Source: Gammaproteobacteria bacterium (GTDB lineage: Bacteria; Pseudomonadota; Gammaproteobacteria; Pseudomonadales; M0112). Taken from it: a DNA stretch of 25,012 nt. Each line of letters opens with the position of its first letter. The stretch's first letter is position 1. The stretch covers positions 1-25,012 of the forward strand of contig SBFY01000173.1 in NCBI GenBank assembly GCA_006227085.1. The letters run 5' to 3'. The translations under genes and the position numbers were made by a program. Shown here piece after piece: positions 15,947-24,147 of the stretch. Under the pieces are notes generated by a model that was not told the DNA's origin, did no database searches, and saw nothing but the letters and a program-made list of their open reading frames with translations.

Positions 15947-16827
15947 AACTGCTCCCCATGGGTTTCCAAATCATTGAGCATCTGGCGCAAAGCCTCTCGC
16001 CAGTGCATGCCGGTGCATTCCAGTTGTTGCCACGTCGTGGTTTTATCCAGCACGCTCCAGGCAGGACGCCGGGCCGGCGTCGGGTAATCCACGGTACGGA
16101 TCGGGTTGATCGCCGCACACCGTGCTGGCAGCAACCCGAGTGCCTGCGCCTCTTCCTGGATGGCCACAGCAAAGTCATACCAACTCGCCACGCCAGCATC
16201 CGTCCAGTGCAGGATTCCCTCGACCGCGGGTCGTTCAACCACACGCCAGATCGCCTGCGCTAACCCATGCGCCCACGTCGGGGTGCCCACTTGATCGCTC
16301 ACCACGCCGAGACTGTCGCGCTCCGCCATCAGGCGCAGCATCGTCTTCACGAAATTGTGGCCAACGCGGGAATACACCCACGCCGTGCGGATCACCACCG
16401 CCCGCCCGCCCAGTGCTTCCTGTATGCGTTGTTCACCGGCCAGCTTGCTGGCGCCGTACACACTGACCGGACCTGCCGCGTCCGTTGGCAAATAAGGGTG
16501 GCAGGCCTCACCGCTGAACACAAAATCCGTTGACACATGAACCAGTCGCGCACCATGCAGCGCACAGGCCCTGGCCAAATGACCGGCACCTTCGGCATTG
16601 ACTGCAAACGCCTGCGCCTGTTCGCTCTCTGCTTTGTCGACGGCGGTATAGGCCGCAGCATTGATGACCACCGCCGGCATCAACCCAGCGATCACCTGCT
16701 GCACCTGTGCCGCATGGGCGATATCCAGCCGGTCGCGCCCGAGCACCGTCAGCTGCACCCCCGGCGGAAGCGACACCTGCAGCTCCGATGCCAATTGGCC
16801 ACCGGCACCTGTCACCAGCACTTTCAT
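15943..16827 (-). CDS. rmlD: dTDP-4-dehydrorhamnose reductase RmlD
   Basis: A 294-residue NAD(P)H-dependent reductase that performs the last step to dTDP-L-rhamnose. The N terminus MKVLVTGAGGQLASEL is the family nucleotide-binding start, with alanine in place of the usual third glycine of GxxGxxG. VVINAAAYTAVDKAE, LVHVSTDFVFSGE and VYGASKLAGEQ (YxxxK) follow in the usual order, as does VIRTAWVYS. The ATG at 16827 has AGGGG six bases upstream and fits the family; an in-frame codon 15 bases upstream (16842) is less likely. It is the first gene of the rmlD-rmlB-sulfotransferase transcript and is divergent from the kinase-like gene at 16929. Confidence 0.96.
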   Translation of the reverse strand: MKVLVTGAGGQLASELQVSLPPGVQLTVLGRDRLDIAHAAQVQQVIAGLMPAVVINAAAYTAVDKAESEQAQAFAVNAEGAGHLARACALHGARLVHVSTDFVFSGEACHPYLPTDAAGPVSVYGASKLAGEQRIQEALGGRAVVIRTAWVYSRVGHNFVKTMLRLMAERDSLGVVSDQVGTPTWAHGLAQAIWRVVERPAVEGILHWTDAGVASWYDFAVAIQEEAQALGLLPARCAAINPIRTVDYPTPARRPAWSVLDKTTTWQQLECTGMHWREALRQMLNDLETHGEQL

Positions 16828-16928
16828 GGAAACCCCTGCCACCTTCCGGATCCCGCCTTCTTTTATATAGGTATTCGCGGCGATGAAGATTGATTAAAAT
16901 GCCGCCTTTAACCTAGCGGGCGAGCAGC
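16828..16928. promoter_or_regulatory. Divergent promoter region between rmlD and the LPS-core-like operon
   Basis: This 101-base interval is AT-rich in its centre. On the plus strand, TAAAAT at 16895-16900 could be a minus-10 element for the kinase-LpxL-GT2 operon. On the minus strand, TATATAA, read from about 16863-16869, could serve rmlD. Neither has a convincing minus-35 hexamer. The assignment rests on position and base composition only. Confidence 0.35.
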
Positions 16929-17609
16929 ATGGCCCATCACGAACGGCTGGACAAGGCAACGCTTGGCCGCTGGCGGGCACAAGCGACGATATTAGAGCGC
17001 GACGCCCATGGAGACAAGGTGCTCCGGCTGGCCGATGGCCGCATCCTCAAGCTCTTTCGCGACAAAGGCCTGCTTTCGCTGCGCCACTGGCTCCCCTTGT
17101 CGGCCCGTTTCGCCCGCAATGCCCGCGCCTTGCGAAACCGGCAGATCCCGACCGTCAGCGTGGAAACCCTCTACCGGCTGCCCGACAGCGGCCACTGCGC
17201 GGTGCTTTACCAGCCCTTGCCGGGCAAGATCCTGCGCGATCTGGGCAATAACGGCCAGATCACGATGGCCATGGCCGGGGAATTGGGACAATTCATTGCC
17301 CGGCTGCACCAGGCCGGCGTGATGTTCCGCTCACTGCACCTGGGCAACATCGTGGTCACCGACGATGGCCGCCTGGGCCTGATCGATATCGCCGACATGC
17401 GTTGCTGGCCCTGGCCACTCAACCGCTGGCAACGGCAACGCAACTTCGGGCACTTTTTCCGCTATACCGATAATCGCTGGACCTTGCGACCGGAACTGGC
17501 CGATGCCATCGTCCAGAGCTATGCCGAAGCCTGCCAACAACCTGTGCCGGCACCCCTGCAAGGCTTGCTGGCAAGGCATCGCCAGCAGTTCACCGGGGTA
17601 GCCCCGTGA
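16929..17609 (+). CDS. Kinase-fold LPS-core-like protein (toluene-tolerance / WaaP-BUD32-type)
   Basis: A 226-residue soluble protein with a small protein-kinase-like layout. ILKLFRDKGLLS holds a candidate ATP-binding lysine. ELGQFIARLHQAGVMFRSLHLGNIVV corresponds to the catalytic loop, and LGLIDIADMRCWPWPL corresponds to the metal-binding DFG segment. Related bacterial proteins are LPS core heptose or Kdo kinases and the so-called toluene tolerance proteins. In the usual HxDxxxxN catalytic loop the aspartate position is occupied by serine here (FRSLHLGN), while the asparagine and the DFG-like aspartate remain. It is the first gene of a three-gene operon: the next start, a GTG, overlaps its stop by four bases. 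Adjacent lipid A and glycosyltransferase genes support a role in LPS core assembly, but the substrate is unproven. Confidence 0.78.
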   Translation: MAHHERLDKATLGRWRAQATILERDAHGDKVLRLADGRILKLFRDKGLLSLRHWLPLSARFARNARALRNRQIPTVSVETLYRLPDSGHCAVLYQPLPGKILRDLGNNGQITMAMAGELGQFIARLHQAGVMFRSLHLGNIVVTDDGRLGLIDIADMRCWPWPLNRWQRQRNFGHFFRYTDNRWTLRPELADAIVQSYAEACQQPVPAPLQGLLARHRQQFTGVAP

Positions 17610-18529
17610 GCCGGCGCCGCAAGCACCACAGCATCGTCCATCCCGTTTACTGGCCAACGTGGGCCGGCATCGGCTTGCTGCGACTGACGGTTTTCCTGCC
17701 CCAATCGCTACGCCTGGCGCTCGGCCGCACCCTCGGCACCCTGATCCACCGCCTGGCCAAGGCCCGCCGCCACATCACCGAAGTCAACATTGACCACTGT
17801 TTCCCCGGACTTGATCGCCCTGCCCGCCAGGCCATGGTCAAGGAAACCCTGCAGGAAAATGCCATCGGCCTGCTGGAAACCGCCATGGCCTGGTGGAGCA
17901 GCGATGAGACCCTGCGCCGCATCACGCACTTTACCGGCGTGGAACACCTCGAGGCTGCCAAGGCCGAGGGGCGCGGGGTACTGATGCTGGGCGCCCATTT
18001 CACTACCCTCGACATTGGCGGGCGCCTGGCTCGCCTGTGCAGTGACTTCGATGTCATTTACCGGGCTTCAAAAAACCCCGTGATGGATCGGCTGATCTGC
18101 CGCAACCGTGAAAAGTTTTTTGGCCACGTCATCGAACGCAGTGACATCCGCCAGATCCTGCGCTGCCTGAAAAGCGGCCGCATTGTCTGGTATGCCCCCG
18201 ACCAGGATTATGGTCGCAAGCATTCGGTGTTTGCCCCTTTCTTTGGCGTACCCGCAGCCAGCATCACCGCCACCGCGCGACTCGCCCGCATGAATCGCTC
18301 ACCCGTGCTGTTTATCCGCCACTGCCGCGATGCGAATGGTCACTACCATGTCGATTTCTCACCCGTGCTGGCCGATTACCCCGGTGATGACGAGGTGGAA
18401 AACGCCACGCGCATCAACCGCGAAATCGAACGCGGCGTCCTGCGCTGCCCGACCCAGTACATGTGGGTCCATCGTCGATTCAAGACCCGCCCCGAAGGCG
18501 AGCCCCCTTTCTACCAGATGAAACCCTAG
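17606..18529 (+). CDS. LpxL/HtrB-family lysophospholipid (lauroyl) acyltransferase
   Basis: A 307-residue inner-membrane-associated acyltransferase, normal length for LpxL/LpxM. These enzymes add a secondary acyl chain from acyl-ACP to Kdo2-lipid IVA or a related lipid. The HX4D catalytic motif is H131 to D136 (GAHFTTLD). IVWYAPDQDYGRKHSVFAPFFGVPA matches the conserved substrate-binding segment, and the C terminus QYMWVHRRFKTRPEGEPPFY is the family ending. An N-terminal hydrophobic stretch (WAGIGLLRLTVFLP) anchors the protein. The start is a GTG overlapping the preceding stop. Whether it acts as LpxL, LpxM or LpxP cannot be decided from sequence alone. The GT2 gene starts two bases after its stop. 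Confidence 0.9.
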   Translation: MSRRRKHHSIVHPVYWPTWAGIGLLRLTVFLPQSLRLALGRTLGTLIHRLAKARRHITEVNIDHCFPGLDRPARQAMVKETLQENAIGLLETAMAWWSSDETLRRITHFTGVEHLEAAKAEGRGVLMLGAHFTTLDIGGRLARLCSDFDVIYRASKNPVMDRLICRNREKFFGHVIERSDIRQILRCLKSGRIVWYAPDQDYGRKHSVFAPFFGVPAASITATARLARMNRSPVLFIRHCRDANGHYHVDFSPVLADYPGDDEVENATRINREIERGVLRCPTQYMWVHRRFKTRPEGEPPFYQMKP

Positions 18530-18531
18530 CC

Positions 18532-19401
18532 ATGACAACGCCTGCACAACCCTTGGTCAGCGTGATTTGTGCCTGTTACAACCACGCCCCCTATATCGAG
18601 GCCTGCCTCAACAGTGTGCTGGAGCAGACTTACCCCAACATCGAACTGATTGTGATTGATGACGGTTCCAGTGACGGCAGCATTGAAAAAATCCGCGCAT
18701 TGCAAAAGCGGCACGGTTTCTATTTTGAAGCGCAACCCAATCAGGGGTTGGCCGCCACCCTCAACAAGGCCATCGGGTTATCGAAGGGAAAATACATCGC
18801 ACAAATCGGTTCCGATGACATCTTTACCACTGACAAGATTGAAAAACAGGTCGCCTTCATGGAGTCGCGCCCTGATGTGGCGATTTGTGGCGGCAACATG
18901 CTGGTAATTGATGAGCACGGGGTTGTCCAGCAAAAACAAAAGGCGTTTCCGTACCGCGAACTCAACTTCGAGGATTTGTTCGCCCAGCGCAAGGCAGGCA
19001 TCCCTGCATCGAGCTCCATGATCCGGCGCGATGTACTGGAAAAAGAAGGTGCTTATGAACCCGATATCCGGCTGGAAGACATGTACCTGTGGTTCAAGTT
19101 GCTGTCACGTGGCCACACCATGGCGGGTCTCGAAGACACGGTGTTGTATTACCGCAAACACGGCAGCAACACGTATCGCAATTACCGCTTCATGTATGAA
19201 AACATGATGAAGACGTATGCTCCCTACAAGAATCATCCCTTGTACGAAGACGTGGTGAATCGTTATCGCCTGAGCAGTGTGCTGGCACTTGCCAAGCATG
19301 GCGACAAACCCCTGGCGCGGGCCATTCTCAAGGAAATCCCGGCCAAATATTTCAGTATGAAATTACTGCGCGCGTACTTCCACGCCTGGAAGCCGTTCTA
19401 G
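18532..19401 (+). CDS. Glycosyltransferase family 2 (GT-A fold)
   Basis: A 289-residue cytosolic glycosyltransferase. It opens with the family N terminus VSVICACYNHAPYIEACLNSVLEQTYPNIELIVIDDGSSDGS, with the nucleotide-binding aspartates at D43-D44. YIAQIGSDDIF supplies the DxD-like metal-binding element, and the later RLEDMYLWFKLLSRG fits the ED acceptor-site region. GT2 enzymes are usually inverting; the sugar is not readable. I chose the ATG at 18532, two bases after the acyltransferase stop, because it gives the standard N terminus; an ORF start 69 bases upstream would lie inside the previous gene. It is the last gene of the operon and ends three bases before the stop of the convergent regulator gene. 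Confidence 0.93.
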   Translation: MTTPAQPLVSVICACYNHAPYIEACLNSVLEQTYPNIELIVIDDGSSDGSIEKIRALQKRHGFYFEAQPNQGLAATLNKAIGLSKGKYIAQIGSDDIFTTDKIEKQVAFMESRPDVAICGGNMLVIDEHGVVQQKQKAFPYRELNFEDLFAQRKAGIPASSSMIRRDVLEKEGAYEPDIRLEDMYLWFKLLSRGHTMAGLEDTVLYYRKHGSNTYRNYRFMYENMMKTYAPYKNHPLYEDVVNRYRLSSVLALAKHGDKPLARAILKEIPAKYFSMKLLRAYFHAWKPF

Positions 19402-19404
19402 GTT

Positions 19405-20142
19405 TCACAGCTCACTGAGCCGGCGCTTCAAATCAGCCATCTGTCGCCGGCTGATCACCGGCCGCCATTCGATGCCTTGCAAGCGCAGTCGATCCTGCCC
19501 TTCTTCATCGCGTTCAATGGCTTCTATATGTGCAAGCGATACGAGCGCATTACGGTGCACGCGCACGAAATGATCGGGGAACTCGTCTTCCAGCTCTTTG
19601 AGTGTTTCCGTTAACAATGCCTCGCCTGCCGGATACAAAGCCTCGACGTATTTCTGGTCGGCACGAAAACAGCGGATGTCGGACACCGGCAACAACTCGA
19701 TACCATTCTTGCGAGTGATCATGATATGACTGCGGGAACGCGGAAGATCCTGCTCACGCGCAACGGCTTCAATCTGGTCGCGTGTCAGGCGTGCAGCTTG
19801 CGCCAGCGCGGCAGATAATTTTTGCGCGCTCACGGGTTTCACCAGGTAACCGACTGCCTGTAACTCAAACGCTTTCAATGCGTACTCATCATGCGCGGTG
19901 CAAAAAATCACAGCGGGCGGATTTTCAAACCGCGACAGGAAACGTGCTGCCGTCAACCCATCCATCCCCGGCATGGTGATATCCATCAACACGATATTGG
20001 GATCATGTTCATGACAGAGCGCAATAGCATCACGGCCATTGCCGGCTTGCGCCACCACGCAATAGCCTTCTTGCTGTTCGACCATCCGCACCAACCGTTC
20101 GCGATTGGGGATCTCGTCGTCCACCACCAACACACGATTCAT
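19405..20142 (-). CDS. algR: AlgR-like LytTR response regulator
   Basis: A 245-residue two-component regulator. An N-terminal receiver domain (residues 1-120) carries the acidic pair D8-D9, phospho-acceptor D54 (VLMDITMPGMDG) and the FxLQAVGYLVKPV lysine region. A C-terminal LytTR DNA-binding domain (about 137-243) contains ELLPVSDIRCFRADQKYVEA, FVRVHRNALVSLAHI and WRPVISRRQMADLKRRL. In Pseudomonas, AlgR with this architecture controls alginate and type IV pili and lies next to algZ and argH as here. The same regulon should not be assumed. Its start overlaps the kinase gene's stop by four bases. The hemC gene that usually follows algR in Pseudomonas is absent here; the next gene is the convergent GT2. 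Confidence 0.9.
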   Translation of the reverse strand: MNRVLVVDDEIPNRERLVRMVEQQEGYCVVAQAGNGRDAIALCHEHDPNIVLMDITMPGMDGLTAARFLSRFENPPAVIFCTAHDEYALKAFELQAVGYLVKPVSAQKLSAALAQAARLTRDQIEAVAREQDLPRSRSHIMITRKNGIELLPVSDIRCFRADQKYVEALYPAGEALLTETLKELEDEFPDHFVRVHRNALVSLAHIEAIERDEEGQDRLRLQGIEWRPVISRRQMADLKRRLSEL

Positions 20143-21194
20143 GCCACACCCCGAACCGGATATGAGACATGCACCACGGCCAAGGTATCGTCCTTGTTGA
20201 AATCCAGGCGCACGTCATCACCATACAGATTACGCAAGCGATCGCGGATGTTATCCAGTGCCATGCGATTACCACCTTGCTGGTGCGGCACGTCACTGAC
20301 CGGATTGCTGACCAGGATATCGATGCGGCCGAAATGGTACTGGATCGCCACCGTGATCACCCCGCCATCGACTCGTGGCTGGATGCCGTGCACCACCGCG
20401 TTCTCCAGCAAGGGCTGCAAGGTCAGCAAGGGAATGGGCAATTGCTCCGGCACATCGCCGACCTTCCAGTCCACCTTGAGGCGTTCGCCCAGGCGCAGGG
20501 ATTCCAGCGCCAGGTAGCGCCGGCACAGGTCCAGCTCATGCGCCAGCGTCACTTCCGTGCCGGCCCGTGCCAGACTGGCACGGAACAGCTCGGACAAATC
20601 CTCCACCGCCTGCTCCGCTGCTTGTGGCCGCGTCGGGATCAGGCTGGCAATGATGTTCATGCTATTGAACAGGAAGTGCGGGTGGATACGCGCCTGCAAG
20701 GCATCCAGCCGTGCCCGCAGTTCGGCCTGTTGCTGCATGTTCAGGCGCTGTTGCAGGTAGAGGTAGCGGAACATGATGCCGGTCACGATGGCCGCGATCA
20801 GCACATTGACCGCCAATGTCTCGATTCCGGTCACCCCCAGGGACAGGCCCTGCTGGGCGAACATCAGGCCCGCCGCGCTGACCAGTGCCGTCAACAGCAA
20901 CACCAGCAGGTAAGCCGTTGCCGCTCCTGTGGCAACCGGCAAACGGGCCAGCCTTGGCCGCAACCGGCACAGCAGGTAAGCGCCCGGTACCGCCACCCAC
21001 ACGGCGGCAAACGACACCAGGCCGAAGTTTTCCCAATCAAAGCCGGTGAGGCCGCTGCGTACCAGCACGATCAGGATCGCCACCAACTGGGAAACGATCA
21101 GCAAGGGCAGCAACTGCTGGGTCGCACACAAATCCGGCAGGAAAAATCCGTCATCGTGGGTATCACTGCGGGACGTTTCGCGCATGACAGGCAT
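20139..21194 (-). CDS. algZ: AlgZ/FimS-like membrane sensor histidine kinase
   Basis: A 351-residue inner-membrane kinase. Four to five hydrophobic segments occupy residues 30-145, followed by a short coiled-coil-like stretch (RLNMQQQAELRARLDALQARI). The His_kinase (LytS/YehU-type) domain has PHFLFNSMN with phospho-acceptor H173. The ATPase part shows LLTLQPLLENAVVHGIQP as N box and QQGGNRMALDNIRDRLRNLYG as the G-rich element. It probably phosphorylates the coupled AlgR-like regulator. The ATG at 21194 or the one at 21185 may be the start; spacing does not decide. The gene is divergent from argH, and its 5' end lies only eight bases from the argH minus-35 element, so the two promoters must overlap. 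Confidence 0.88.
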   Translation of the reverse strand: MPVMRETSRSDTHDDGFFLPDLCATQQLLPLLIVSQLVAILIVLVRSGLTGFDWENFGLVSFAAVWVAVPGAYLLCRLRPRLARLPVATGAATAYLLVLLLTALVSAAGLMFAQQGLSLGVTGIETLAVNVLIAAIVTGIMFRYLYLQQRLNMQQQAELRARLDALQARIHPHFLFNSMNIIASLIPTRPQAAEQAVEDLSELFRASLARAGTEVTLAHELDLCRRYLALESLRLGERLKVDWKVGDVPEQLPIPLLTLQPLLENAVVHGIQPRVDGGVITVAIQYHFGRIDILVSNPVSDVPHQQGGNRMALDNIRDRLRNLYGDDVRLDFNKDDTLAVVHVSYPVRGVA

Positions 21195-21201
21195 CCATGA
21201 G

Positions 21202-21230
21202 TTATCGTTATCGGGCGATGCAGGTATAAT
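21202..21230 (+). promoter_or_regulatory. Predicted sigma-70 promoter of argH
   Basis: TATAAT at 21225-21230 is a perfect minus-10 element. TTATCG at 21202-21207, 17 bases upstream, is a weak minus-35. Transcription would start near 21237 and leave a leader of about 67 bases before the argH ATG at 21304. I see no obvious attenuator or ARG box in this leader. The element lies inside the argH/algZ divergent region. Confidence 0.6.
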
Positions 21231-21303
21231 GCACCGATGTTACGCATTGGCCGGGCAAATGCCAATCAAAGCCCGCGCCACCCACCGGAACGGATGCGCG
21301 CCC

Positions 21304-22722
21304 ATGAGCCAGGACAACCCGAAAACCCCAAGCCAGGACAAGCTCTGGGGCGGCCGCTTCCAGGAATCCACCGACGCCTTCGTTGAACGCTTTACCGCCT
21401 CGGTCACGTTTGACCAGCGCCTGTACCGCCAGGACATCGCCGGTTCGATCGCCCATGCCCGCATGCTGGCCGAAGCCGGCATCCTCACCGCCGCCGAACG
21501 CGATGCCATCACCGGGGGGCTCGAGGCCATCCGTGCCGACATTGATGCCGGCCGCTTCGAGTGGTCTGTCGGGCTGGAAGATGTGCACATGAACATCGAG
21601 TCCGAACTGACCCGCCGCATTGGTGTCACTGGCAAGAAATTGCATACCGGCCGTTCACGCAATGACCAGGTCGCCACCGATATCCGCCTGTGGCTGCGCG
21701 ATGAAATTGATGTCATCGCCGCTGAACTGACCCGCCTGCAGTCTGGCCTGGCCACGCTGGCCCAGCAGGAAGCCGGCACCCTGATGCCTGGCTTCACCCA
21801 CTTGCAAACGGCACAGCCGGTCAGCTTTGGCCACCATCTGCTGGCCTGGAATGAAATGCTCGACCGCGATTATTCACGGCTGCTGGATTGCCGCACCCGC
21901 ATGAATCGCTCACCACTGGGTGCCGCCGCACTGGCCGGCACTACCTACCCGATTGATCGCGAGCTGACCGCACGCCTGCTCGGCTTTGACGGCATCTGCC
22001 GCAACTCCCTTGATGCCGTCAGCGACCGTGACTTCGCCATTGAGTTCTGCGCGGTGGGCAGCCTGCTGATGGTGCACCTGTCTCGCATGGCCGAAGAACT
22101 GGTGCTGTGGACATCGGCCCAGTTCAACTTCATTACCCTGCCCGACCGTTTCTGCACCGGCTCATCAATCATGCCGCAGAAGAAAAACCCGGATGTGCCG
22201 GAACTGGTGCGCGGCAAGAGTGGCCGTGTCAGCGGCCACCTGATGGGTTTGCTGATGCTGATGAAGTCGCAGCCGTTGGCCTATAACAAGGACAACCAGG
22301 AAGACAAGGAACCGCTGTTCGATGCTGCCGACACCGTGCGCGACTGCCTGAAAGCCTTTGCTGACATGATCCCGCACATCAAGGCACGGCCGGATGTGAT
22401 GCGCGAAGCGGCACTGCGCGGCTTTTCCACCGCCACCGACCTGGCCGATTACCTGGTCCGCAAGGGCATCCCTTTCCGCGATGCGCATGAAATCGTGGGC
22501 AAGGCCGTGGCCGCCGGCGTTGCTGCCAACAAGGACCTGTCCGAATTACCACTGGCCACCTTGCAGGGTTTCAGTGATGCCATCGGCGAGGACGTGTTCA
22601 GCGTACTGACGCTGGAAGGTTCCGTGGCAGCCCGTGCCCATGCTGGCGGTACAGCGCCTGAACGTGTGCGCGAAGCGGCCGCCGCGGCACTGACCCAGCT
22701 GGCCCAACGGAGACCGTCATGA
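21304..22722 (+). CDS. argH: Argininosuccinate lyase ArgH
   Basis: A 472-residue cytosolic enzyme of the fumarase/aspartase superfamily. It splits argininosuccinate into arginine and fumarate, the final step of arginine synthesis. The N terminus LWGGRFQESTDAFVERFTASV, the HTGRSRNDQVATDIRLW segment, TLMPGFTHLQTAQPVSFGHH, and the flexible signature loop GSSIMPQKKNPD (from residue 286, with the catalytic serine) are all present. The ATG at 21304 gives a ten-residue lead before DKLWGGRF and is the best match to the family; upstream in-frame starts would cross the promoter. The stop overlaps the next start by four bases. GC is about 62% in hand-counted lines. Confidence 0.97.
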   Translation: MSQDNPKTPSQDKLWGGRFQESTDAFVERFTASVTFDQRLYRQDIAGSIAHARMLAEAGILTAAERDAITGGLEAIRADIDAGRFEWSVGLEDVHMNIESELTRRIGVTGKKLHTGRSRNDQVATDIRLWLRDEIDVIAAELTRLQSGLATLAQQEAGTLMPGFTHLQTAQPVSFGHHLLAWNEMLDRDYSRLLDCRTRMNRSPLGAAALAGTTYPIDRELTARLLGFDGICRNSLDAVSDRDFAIEFCAVGSLLMVHLSRMAEELVLWTSAQFNFITLPDRFCTGSSIMPQKKNPDVPELVRGKSGRVSGHLMGLLMLMKSQPLAYNKDNQEDKEPLFDAADTVRDCLKAFADMIPHIKARPDVMREAALRGFSTATDLADYLVRKGIPFRDAHEIVGKAVAAGVAANKDLSELPLATLQGFSDAIGEDVFSVLTLEGSVAARAHAGGTAPERVREAAAAALTQLAQRRPS

Positions 22723-22907
22723 GAATCGTCGCCTGCCTTACCTTGCCATTGCTGTTGGCACTGGCCGCCTGTGGCCAGAAAGGCCCACTGGTACAACCCG
22801 GCGAAGGCCCGGAGAATACCCAGTACATCATCAAAGGCAGCGATCGCCCTGCAAGCCCGGCGCCCGCGCCCGCCCACACCACGGAAGATGCCAGCGACCA
22901 TGACTGA
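22719..22907 (+). CDS. lptM: Small lipoprotein, YifL/LptM-like (LppL position)
   Basis: A 62-residue lipoprotein. A hydrophobic signal ends in a lipobox (LAAC) with the lipidated cysteine at residue 18, followed directly by GQKGPL, the short conserved motif of YifL-type lipoproteins. In Escherichia coli YifL was renamed LptM for assisting maturation of the LptD-LptE outer-membrane LPS translocon. The same small gene precedes lysA in Pseudomonas, where it is called lppL. The rest is a proline/alanine-rich tail without structure. It overlaps argH by four bases and lysA by eight, so the genes form one tight transcript. Confidence 0.9.
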   Translation: MRIVACLTLPLLLALAACGQKGPLVQPGEGPENTQYIIKGSDRPASPAPAPAHTTEDASDHD

Positions 22908-24147
22908 GGCTTTTCCTCGCCAGCACAACAGCCTGCATGCCGAGCAGGTCTCGCTGGAAACCCTCGCGCAACAGCACGGCACACCGCTGTATGTCTATTC
23001 GCGTGCAGCGATCGAAAGCGCTGCGCAAGCATGGTTAAGCGCTCTCGGTGAACGCGGCCGCCTGTGTTATGCGGTCAAGGCCAACAGTAATCTCGCGGTG
23101 CTGAACCTGCTGGCACGACTGGGTGCCGGGTTTGATATTGTCTCCATCGGCGAACTGGAACGCGTACTGCGTGCCGGCGGCCGCGCTGATCGCGTGGTGT
23201 TTTCCGGTGTCGCCAAGGAAGCCCATGAAATGCGCCGCGCACTGCAAGCCGGCATCCACTGTTTCAATGTGGAATCCGCCGCAGAGCTGGCATTGCTGGA
23301 CGAGGTTGCAGGCGAATGCGGTACCACCGCACCTGTCTCACTGCGCGTCAACCCGGATGTGGATGCACAAACGCACCCGTACATTTCCACCGGCCTGCGC
23401 GAAAACAAGTTCGGCGTACCCATGGACAACGCCTTCGCGCTATACCAGCAAGCCGCGCAATTACCGAACCTGCGCATTGCCGGTATCGATTGCCACATCG
23501 GCTCACAGCTGACGCGCATTGCCCCGTATCTCGATGCACTCGATCGCGTGCTGGCACTGGTCGACCAGCTCGCCGCGGCTGGCATCACCCTGCAACACCT
23601 GGACATTGGTGGCGGGCTGGGCGTGCGTTACCGCGATGAGACGCCACCCTCGCCACAAGACCTGTTGGCAGCCGTCTATGACCGCCTCGGCAATCGCCCG
23701 CAAACCATCATGGTGGAACCGGGCCGGTCGATCGTTGCGAATGCCGGCGTTTTACTGACCCGCGTGGTGTACCTGAAAGATAACGGTGACAAGCATTTTG
23801 CCTTGGTCGATGCCGCCATGAATGACCTGGTGCGACCCTCGCTGTACGATGCGTGGATGGATATCGAAGCCGTCACACCACGCCACGGCAACACGCAGTG
23901 CTACGACATTGTTGGCCCGGTCTGTGAAACCGGCGATTTCCTCGGCAAGGAACGCAGGCTGGCGCTGGAAGCCGGTGACTTGCTCGCGGTACGCTCGGCC
24001 GGCGCTTACGGCTTCGTGATGAGCTCGAATTACAACACCCGACCACGTGCAGCAGAAATCCTGGTGGATGGCGCTAACGCCTATGTCGTTCGCAGGCGCG
24101 AAACCCTCGATGATTTGCTGCGCGGCGAAACGGTGCTGCCCGCATGA
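22900..24147 (+). CDS. lysA: Diaminopimelate decarboxylase LysA
   Basis: A 415-residue PLP enzyme that decarboxylates meso-diaminopimelate to lysine, the last step of the DAP pathway. The PLP lysine is K60 in LCYAVKANSN. HIGSQLT, the glycine-rich LDIGGGLGVRY phosphate-binding loop, VEPGRSIVANAG, and GPVCETGDFLGKER with the active-site cysteine appear in family order, and the C terminus holds GAYGFVMSSNYNTRPRAAEILV. The ATG at 22900 overlaps the stop of the lipoprotein gene; earlier in-frame codons fall inside it and give no family match. The stop overlaps dapF by four bases (ATGA). Confidence 0.97.
   Translation: MTEAFPRQHNSLHAEQVSLETLAQQHGTPLYVYSRAAIESAAQAWLSALGERGRLCYAVKANSNLAVLNLLARLGAGFDIVSIGELERVLRAGGRADRVVFSGVAKEAHEMRRALQAGIHCFNVESAAELALLDEVAGECGTTAPVSLRVNPDVDAQTHPYISTGLRENKFGVPMDNAFALYQQAAQLPNLRIAGIDCHIGSQLTRIAPYLDALDRVLALVDQLAAAGITLQHLDIGGGLGVRYRDETPPSPQDLLAAVYDRLGNRPQTIMVEPGRSIVANAGVLLTRVVYLKDNGDKHFALVDAAMNDLVRPSLYDAWMDIEAVTPRHGNTQCYDIVGPVCETGDFLGKERRLALEAGDLLAVRSAGAYGFVMSSNYNTRPRAAEILVDGANAYVVRRRETLDDLLRGETVLPA

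Noticed and set aside
20169..21200. Long plus-strand open frame of 343 codons opposite algZ
   Set aside because: It is rich in Gln and His, a pattern expected from the antisense of a high-GC coding gene, and it overlaps a clear histidine kinase completely.
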